From Phytophthora colocasiae (Eukaryota; Oomycota; Peronosporomycetes; Peronosporales; Peronosporaceae), in assembly GCA_018806915.1 (NCBI GenBank), contig JAGKQI010000005.1, forward strand, positions 124,001 to 188,000: a DNA stretch of 64,000 nt, read 5' to 3'. The translations under genes and the position numbers were made by a program. Numbering within the stretch: position 1 is the stretch's first letter; every line of letters starts with the position of its first letter. A model generated the notes under the pieces. It saw only the letters and a list, made by a program, of their open reading frames with translations. It had not been told where the DNA came from and searched no databases. Shown in pieces: positions 58,704-64,000 of this stretch.

Positions 58704-61700
58704 TTAAACTCTGGGGTGATCGTCTCCAGCTTGCATTGCTTGGAAACGAACTCGCGCCCGTGCGCTCTGATTGAACTCATACAGCAAAGCGCCACAGTTC
58801 AGCTTTGACAAGGGTAGCCACTCTGTCTCGTCGTACCCCTTCCACTTGACCAGGTATTCGCGAAGTCTCTTAGAGGTCCTAGTACGTTTGCTCCACCGAG
58901 TGTCTAGTATCTTTTCCACTTCGAATTCATCATTCTCGGTGTCGGGCTCCCAGCTGTCTTCTGGCAACAGCGCTGCATCAAAGTCATCATCCTCATGGAC
59001 ATCGAGTTCCACAATCGGTCTTCTGGGAAACAAGGCTCTCGGCTTCAGGTGACTTATATGAACCCAAGGGTTCACACGATACCCGGTGTCCTCGACCTTC
59101 AGTTTCACACGAAAATCATCCAACATCTCTTCAATCCGGAAAGGGCCATGCCACATGTGTGCGAGTTTCCGACTCAACCCCGTTTGTACCTTGGGAATGT
59201 ATAACCATTCGGCATCACCGACGGCAAATCCGGACTTCAGACGTTCCGACAACTCCTTCCACTTTCGGGTCTGTTCTTCGGAACGCTCCCGCTTGGCCTT
59301 CTTCTGAAGTTCTTCAGCACAGGCTTGAGCGTAGCTGTAATCTCGTTGCATCGTCCGACGCCACTCATAAGCAGTGCGCTCTTGTACACCAGAAGGCATT
59401 AGACCAAGCACAGTCCCATGAGCATCCCATCCGTGCACCAGAAAGAAAGGTGTCTCCAGACGGGTCGCATCAAAGGAAGTGTTCAATGCGAACATCAAAC
59501 GTTCGGCGTGGTCGTCCCAGTCACTCTGGTCAGCTTTGGCGATGTAGGCCTTGATGGCGCGCACGACCGTCTGAACAGACCGCTCTTGCTGGCCGTTCGC
59601 CTGGGGACGGTACGCCAGAGTCGCTCGTTGTCTACTTCCCAGGAGGTCCCGGAAACACCTGAATACTTCACTCATGAACCGAGGGTCCTGATCATGGCGT
59701 ATCAGGGAACTAGCTCCGAAGTTCCAGAAGACACGTTCCTCGTAGGCCTCAGCGACATCTTGAGCCGTAGTAATACTCATAGGCTTGCACATCACATAGC
59801 CTGAGAACATGTCTTGGAACAACAACAGGAATGTGTTGCCTCTGGCGGACTTTGGCATGTGCGTCACGAAATCCATGGACACTACTTCAAAAGGTCGACT
59901 GGGCTCGATGTTGCCGGGCGACGGTCCAGGATTCGGGGGACGCCCCTTGCCACTTGCACAGTCCATACACTCCTTGACGAACCTTTCCACATCAGCGTAC
60001 ATACCAATCCAGTAAAAATCGGAGCTCAGTTTCTCGAACGTACGTTTGATTCCCTGGTGAGCACCCTGGTAATCCCCATGAGCATAATGCAGCATATCAA
60101 CATGCAAGTCTCTGGGAACCACAAGTCTGAGCTCATCAACCATGTCTCTCGGACGTTCCCTGGTAGCACGGCTGAGGCGGTACAAAACGTCTCTGGAATC
60201 CAAGATAAAATCATCGGCAATCCTGGCAAGCTTCCTCACCCGGGGTCGTGGTAGATCTCCCACGTCACCCTTAAGGAACTTGATGAGTTCTGCCAGATGA
60301 ACATCTTGAGTCTGGTGGACTTTTATCCGCCGCCAGCGTTCTTCCTGAAACTCCAATGGGCCCATGGGTTCACGAGCTTCTACATCGTCCGGTAGGTTCG
60401 TTTCTTCCTGATCGCGTGCATGAGTGATGGCAGCAAGCACCTTGGCAGCATGAGGCAGGGGTGCAGACTCTGGCCCTGGGTCATCCATCTCCGGTGTACA
60501 ATCGTGTTCACCAGAGGTCTGGTGAACATCGTCCGGAGTTTCAGAAGACATCCCTTTGGGAGGCTTCATCAACTTCTCTGGGATCTTGGACACCAGTTTC
60601 AGATGAGTCAGTTCGTCAGGGTCTTGGACCTGCCAGGACTCGCCAAGAACGAGGGTCTTGGACGTCAAATAATCCGCTGCTTGATTGAACTCACGCTTCA
60701 CGTGCACTAACCTCAGAGACTGGAACTTGATCTTCAGAGACTCAAACTCGGCCAATTTCCGCTGCAGGTTTGGCTGATTACAATTGATCAGTCCTTGAGC
60801 TTGCTGGATAGCGATACGGGAGTCTCCGACAACCACCAAGTCTCGGATACCACGTTCCAAAGCTAACTTCAATCCATTGATCAAACCACAGTATTCTGAG
60901 TCATTCACAGTGACACCTTTCAGAGCGAACCCTTGGGCTTCTAGGATATTCCACCCCGGGAGCTCCCAGAGCACACATCCGCAGCTTCCCAAGCGAGTGG
61001 ATGTCTTGGCGGCACCATCAAAACTCAGAACACAACCTCGGTAATCAGCCTCTAGCATCTCCACGCTAATGGGTGCTGGAGGTTTGACTCGCCCCTTGAC
61101 GGGGATGAGGTTTTCAGAGACCTCATCGAGGTGTTCACGGGGTGTGATGCCCGCTCCAAGAATAACCGGGAGACCATCTTCATCTCGCTGGATCCTGCGA
61201 ATCTCCAAGTTCCAATGTGACAACTTCAATCCCCACTTCACGTTCCGACCATCAGCCGAACTGGATGACAGGAGCCATTTCAACACCGAATGTCTGGTGT
61301 ACACCGTGATCACGGGACTCGTGTTTACCAGAGCCCGAAAGTTCTCCAGAACCCTGAGGATCGCGATGACCTCCTTCTCTGCGATATGATACCGGAGTTC
61401 CGCCTCATTCAGCACACGTCCAGTGAACCGTACGGGGTGTATCACTCCATCGTACTCCTGTCCCAAGACGGCTGAAGCAGCCCACGGGTTCGCATGAGGT
61501 ATAATAACAAAGGGTCTGGTGCGATCTGGGTGTCTGAGGAGCGGTGTCGAGACAATCTTGCGCTTCAGGATTTCAAAGGCTTCCTTCGCTCGAGCCAAAT
61601 CCCGACCAGCGCGAATCTGTTCATCGGACAACTCGTAGAGCACAGCAGCGATCACCGGCAAGTCTTCGATAAACTTGTTGTAGTAATTCAGACTTCCCAT

Positions 61701-62642
61701 GAAACTCTGTACTCCCTTGAGTGTCGACGGGAACGGCAATTCATCCACTCCCTTGACGATCTTCGGCGTGGCTCTCAGTCCTTCAGCACTGATCTCATGT
61801 GACAGATAAGGAATCGTCAGCTTCCCGAACTCGCTCTTGGGCAGGCTCACAGAAATATTCCAGTATCTGAGTCTAAAGAGCAAGGCGTTCAGGTCTTCAC
61901 AAAGTTGATCCCAGGTGGGCGCCCCATGAGCAATGTCGTCAATGTAGGAACTTCGACCGAGTACCGGTCCCATGAAGGACGGGACTGGGATGTTCCTCTG
62001 AAAAACAGTCATTTGGTTGGTGAGCACCGGAACCTCTGGCATGTGTTCACCAGAGCTCTGAAGTTGTTCACCAGACATCAGACCATGTACGTCAAAGTTC
62101 TGGGGTTCTAACTTCAGGAATTCTAACACATCGGAGTCAACCTCAGCTTCCTCTTCAGGTGACAATCGCACGAACCCCCACAGGCAGTTATCCAGCATAG
62201 CCTGGTACACCAGAGGGGCGTTCTTCAGACCGAAGGGCATTCTTACCCACTGGAAATGTCCAAATGGGCAGATGAACGCTGAGATCAGCCTTGCACGCTC
62301 CGTCATTCGAATAGCCCAAAAACCACTCGCCATATCCAGACTCATAAACCACAGTGCTGCCTCAAAACCAATCAACAGATCGTCTATCAGGGGCAACGGA
62401 TAACGCGACAACTGGATAAAACCATTCACCACTCGATAATCAATGCACATGCGTATGTCCACACCATTCTTCTTGAGGACAATCACAATTGGTGATGCCC
62501 AAGGCGAAGTCGAGTACTCGATGAGTCCGGTCTCCAGGAGCTTCTTCAGAAGTTCGTACACCTTGATCATCAGGTGAGGGGCAACAGACCTCGGACGTTG
62601 GGCAACAGGTTTAGCGTCTCCCACGTCCAAGTCACAGACCAC
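58704..62642 (-). CDS. pol: Pol of gypsy C2: RT, two RNase H domains, integrase, chromodomain
   Basis: 1312 codons without a stop. RT: SPWASPIVIVLKKNGVDIRM, FQWVRMPFGLKNAP, YIDD. First RNase H: VIIPHANPWAASAVL and YTRHSVLKWLL, catalytic Asp residues lost, so it probably acts only as a connection domain. Second RNase H: LSFDGAAKTSTRLGSCGC, VNDSEYCGLINGLKLALE, VVVGDSRIAIQQAQG, KREFNQAADYLTS, with its acidic set kept. Integrase: zinc finger (HGDYQGAHQG ... CMDCASGKG), catalytic D-D-E in VVSMDFVTH, IRHDQDPRF and QANGQQERSVQT. Chromodomain: FEVEKILDTRWSKRTRTSK, YLVKWKGYDETEWLP. Upstream a small deletion near 62640 shifts it from the protease/linker frame. Confidence 0.92.
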   Translation of the reverse strand: MVCDLDVGDAKPVAQRPRSVAPHLMIKVYELLKKLLETGLIEYSTSPWASPIVIVLKKNGVDIRMCIDYRVVNGFIQLSRYPLPLIDDLLIGFEAALWFMSLDMASGFWAIRMTERARLISAFICPFGHFQWVRMPFGLKNAPLVYQAMLDNCLWGFVRLSPEEEAEVDSDVLEFLKLEPQNFDVHGLMSGEQLQSSGEHMPEVPVLTNQMTVFQRNIPVPSFMGPVLGRSSYIDDIAHGAPTWDQLCEDLNALLFRLRYWNISVSLPKSEFGKLTIPYLSHEISAEGLRATPKIVKGVDELPFPSTLKGVQSFMGSLNYYNKFIEDLPVIAAVLYELSDEQIRAGRDLARAKEAFEILKRKIVSTPLLRHPDRTRPFVIIPHANPWAASAVLGQEYDGVIHPVRFTGRVLNEAELRYHIAEKEVIAILRVLENFRALVNTSPVITVYTRHSVLKWLLSSSSADGRNVKWGLKLSHWNLEIRRIQRDEDGLPVILGAGITPREHLDEVSENLIPVKGRVKPPAPISVEMLEADYRGCVLSFDGAAKTSTRLGSCGCVLWELPGWNILEAQGFALKGVTVNDSEYCGLINGLKLALERGIRDLVVVGDSRIAIQQAQGLINCNQPNLQRKLAEFESLKIKFQSLRLVHVKREFNQAADYLTSKTLVLGESWQVQDPDELTHLKLVSKIPEKLMKPPKGMSSETPDDVHQTSGEHDCTPEMDDPGPESAPLPHAAKVLAAITHARDQEETNLPDDVEAREPMGPLEFQEERWRRIKVHQTQDVHLAELIKFLKGDVGDLPRPRVRKLARIADDFILDSRDVLYRLSRATRERPRDMVDELRLVVPRDLHVDMLHYAHGDYQGAHQGIKRTFEKLSSDFYWIGMYADVERFVKECMDCASGKGRPPNPGPSPGNIEPSRPFEVVSMDFVTHMPKSARGNTFLLLFQDMFSGYVMCKPMSITTAQDVAEAYEERVFWNFGASSLIRHDQDPRFMSEVFRCFRDLLGSRQRATLAYRPQANGQQERSVQTVVRAIKAYIAKADQSDWDDHAERLMFALNTSFDATRLETPFFLVHGWDAHGTVLGLMPSGVQERTAYEWRRTMQRDYSYAQACAEELQKKAKRERSEEQTRKWKELSERLKSGFAVGDAEWLYIPKVQTGLSRKLAHMWHGPFRIEEMLDDFRVKLKVEDTGYRVNPWVHISHLKPRALFPRRPIVELDVHEDDDFDAALLPEDSWEPDTENDEFEVEKILDTRWSKRTRTSKRLREYLVKWKGYDETEWLPLSKLNCGALLYEFNQSARARVRFQAMQAGDDHPRV

Positions 62643-63867
62643 GCCCCTTGCCGGGGCAGGTGAAAGATTTTCCGATGATACTTCAGAATGTCCCTGAGTT
62701 TCTTCTCCATCTCCGGCGTTGTTTTCCCGGGTACTCCGACGTCAGCCTTGTCGATATCGCATTCAAGAGTCAGATCTTCCAATTCAGGTAGCATAACCAG
62801 TTGGTCACGTAATTGAGAGAGTAGCTCTGTTCCTTCCCGTATGTAGACACCGGGTTCCAGATCCAATTCCTCATTCGTGACTCGCATGCACCGCTCGTAC
62901 TCGGCTCGGAGCTTTTCCACAGGGGTGCCTGGCATACTCTGGATTGGGATGTCCCATGAACAGTCTGTCGGATCCTCATCTCCCATGGACAGTTCACCAG
63001 AAACACTCAGGGTGACTTCATCCTCGACCATGTTGCTCGGAATCCCAGACGTGGTCCCGGAGTCTGTCGGAGTCTTTTTCTCTGATGACAATCCCAGATC
63101 TCCGGTGTCCACAGCGGTATCTCGGGTCTCCTCTTTTCCGGCATCCACCCAGTCATCTGTCTGCGTAGCCACATCCAAAGCGAAACGAACTCGTTTTGTT
63201 CGTGGGACCGAAGTAGGCCTCACGAACTGTACTCGAGCATTATCCAGCCTCGGGCGCTGTAAGATCTTAGTGGGCCACGGGTATACCGGATGATCCACAC
63301 ACGGAGGCTGAGGTATCAAATCCTCCAAGTCAGCTTCGGCCTTCAAACGTCTCTTCGTTTCTGGTGACGGAGTGTTCTCCAGAATCAAAACTTCCCAGTC
63401 GCGGTAGGCTGCAGAGCCTGGCCGTACAAAGCGACCATGTCGTGGGAAAAATCCATACTCCACAATCCTTGCAACGTCAGAGAATACATTCACCCAAGTA
63501 TTCTTGTCAGAGATGTTCACCACGCGCACCGCCACAGGCCATGACCGGGCTGCATAAATCAGCTGAGTCACCCAACGATCTCCGCGTCCCGCCCACACAA
63601 CTTCTCGTTGTGGGTTCGTCGGACCATAGTCAATGCGAACAACAAATTCTTCACCCGGCCTCAGGAGTACAACTTCACTTGGTCGGATGGACCTGTTCCT
63701 GCCGATGTGATCACCAGGCTCCCAGCTGCACATCATCACCACGACTTCGTCTGGCATAGATACCAGTCCCTCACGAACGCTGATCCTCAGACCAGCGGCG
63801 AACATGAATCCCATTCTTAATAGCACGTTTATACCTTCGCCGATATTCGCAACACAGACATCAACAA
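62570..63867 (-). pseudogene. pro: Protease end and pre-RT linker of gypsy C2
   Basis: The frame from 63867 reads VDVCVANIGEGINVLLRMGF, the C-terminal half of the protease as in D (VANIGEGVGMLLGMDF), then PTNPQREVVWAGRGDRWVTQ, VRVVNISDKNTWVNVFSDVA, an acidic linker and the pre-RT segment (GVYIREGTELLSQLRDQLVM). The D-S-G active site is missing. It ends out of frame (KYHRKIF then shift) just before RT, near 62640. Confidence 0.85.
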
Positions 63868-64000
63868 TATGATGGGTCTGTGGAAGAAAACTGCTATATA
63901 TATTAACCTTCACCTGTACTGCAAAGGGGCCCAAGAGATCAGAAGTGTTCCTCGGAAAAGTGCACAAACTCCGAGAGACAACAACACTCAGTCTGATCGC
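63864..64000 (+). repeat. 3' LTR of C2, continuation
   Basis: Corresponds to 53357-53493 of the 5' LTR (ACAATATGATGGG onward), running off the window. Confidence 0.85.

Larger units (their letters stand above)
58198..63867. other. Inverted segment 2 (5.7 kb)
   Basis: Turning it around joins the LTR piece ending GTGTGACAAT (58198 on the minus strand) to ATGATGGG at 63868, restoring exactly the order seen in the 5' LTR at 53350-53370. It also joins Gag (EFDP) in frame to protease residues (VDVCVANIGEG). The ends carry ATTG (58198-58201) and CAAT (63865-63868), a 4-base inverted microhomology. Confidence 0.8.
53239..64000 (+). mobile_element. Gypsy C2, internally deleted and inverted
   Basis: 5' LTR, PBS and gag lie on the plus strand up to 58197. 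Then 58198-63867 is inverted and holds the end of protease, RT, two RNase H domains, integrase, chromodomain and the first 122 bases of the 3' LTR. The rest of that LTR continues in plus orientation from 63864 to the window edge. The Gag core, zinc knuckles and protease active site are missing, so the copy is non-autonomous. Confidence 0.85.

Noticed and set aside
1..64000. RxLR or Crinkler effector genes, expected in oomycete repeat-rich regions
   Set aside because: I found no ORF with a signal peptide followed by RxLR-EER or an LFLAK-type motif.

Overview
The window looks like a gene-poor, repeat-packed stretch of a Phytophthora-like oomycete nuclear genome. The reasons are Ty3/gypsy elements with CCHC Gag, D-S-G protease, YxDD reverse transcriptase, integrase and terminal chromodomain; tRNA-primed LTR elements of two very different LTR sizes; GT-AG introns of 54-94 bases; and pieces of two gene types I know well from Phytophthora (FYVE zinc finger, membrane-anchored leucine-rich-repeat protein). 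I see no intact single-copy host gene. The genus is an inference.

Layout, left to right (labels are mine). 1-2057: 3' end of gypsy element B0 with its LTR. 2058-11822: gypsy A (gag, pro, pol, chromodomain, a 515-codon antisense ORF), whose 3' LTR holds a decayed piggyBac (9785-11734). 11835-12971: fragment of a hAT transposase. About 13024-17046: remnant of gypsy C1 on the minus strand, with a FYVE gene fragment inside its gag. 17047-18106, 20829-21342, 32456-35392 and 52746-53238: pieces of a roughly 2.27 kb tandem repeat (R1) carrying a divergent gene pair. Gypsy B (18107-32455) sits inside the first R1 copy and is itself hit by a Tc1 element (18762-20328), an inversion (18107-21342) and a hAT element with a captured host gene (22404-26749). 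Gypsy D (35393-52741, TSD ttcg) split the second R1 copy from the third; its 3' LTR holds a foldback MITE (51451-52358). Gypsy C2 (53239 to the window end) lies in the third R1 copy and contains a second inversion (58198-63867).

How the parts work. Each gypsy element would make Gag, protease, RT/RNase H and integrase. A and D join Gag to Pro through what look like -1 ribosomal frameshift sites, the one in D with a textbook slippery heptamer, 5-base spacer and stem-loop. C2 and D carry a second, intact RNase H plus a chromodomain, as in the oomycete Chronos/Archon-type elements; A and B also end in a chromodomain.

Two observations stand out. First, gypsy A is saturated from 5' leader to LTR with short perfect hairpins, formed largely by synonymous codon choice. 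Second, three different gypsy families (A, B, D) each carry a long antisense ORF that starts 60-300 bases inside the 3' LTR and reads back toward pol; in A and B it overlaps the chromodomain in the same relative codon phase. These antisense genes look more intact than the sense genes of the same copies.
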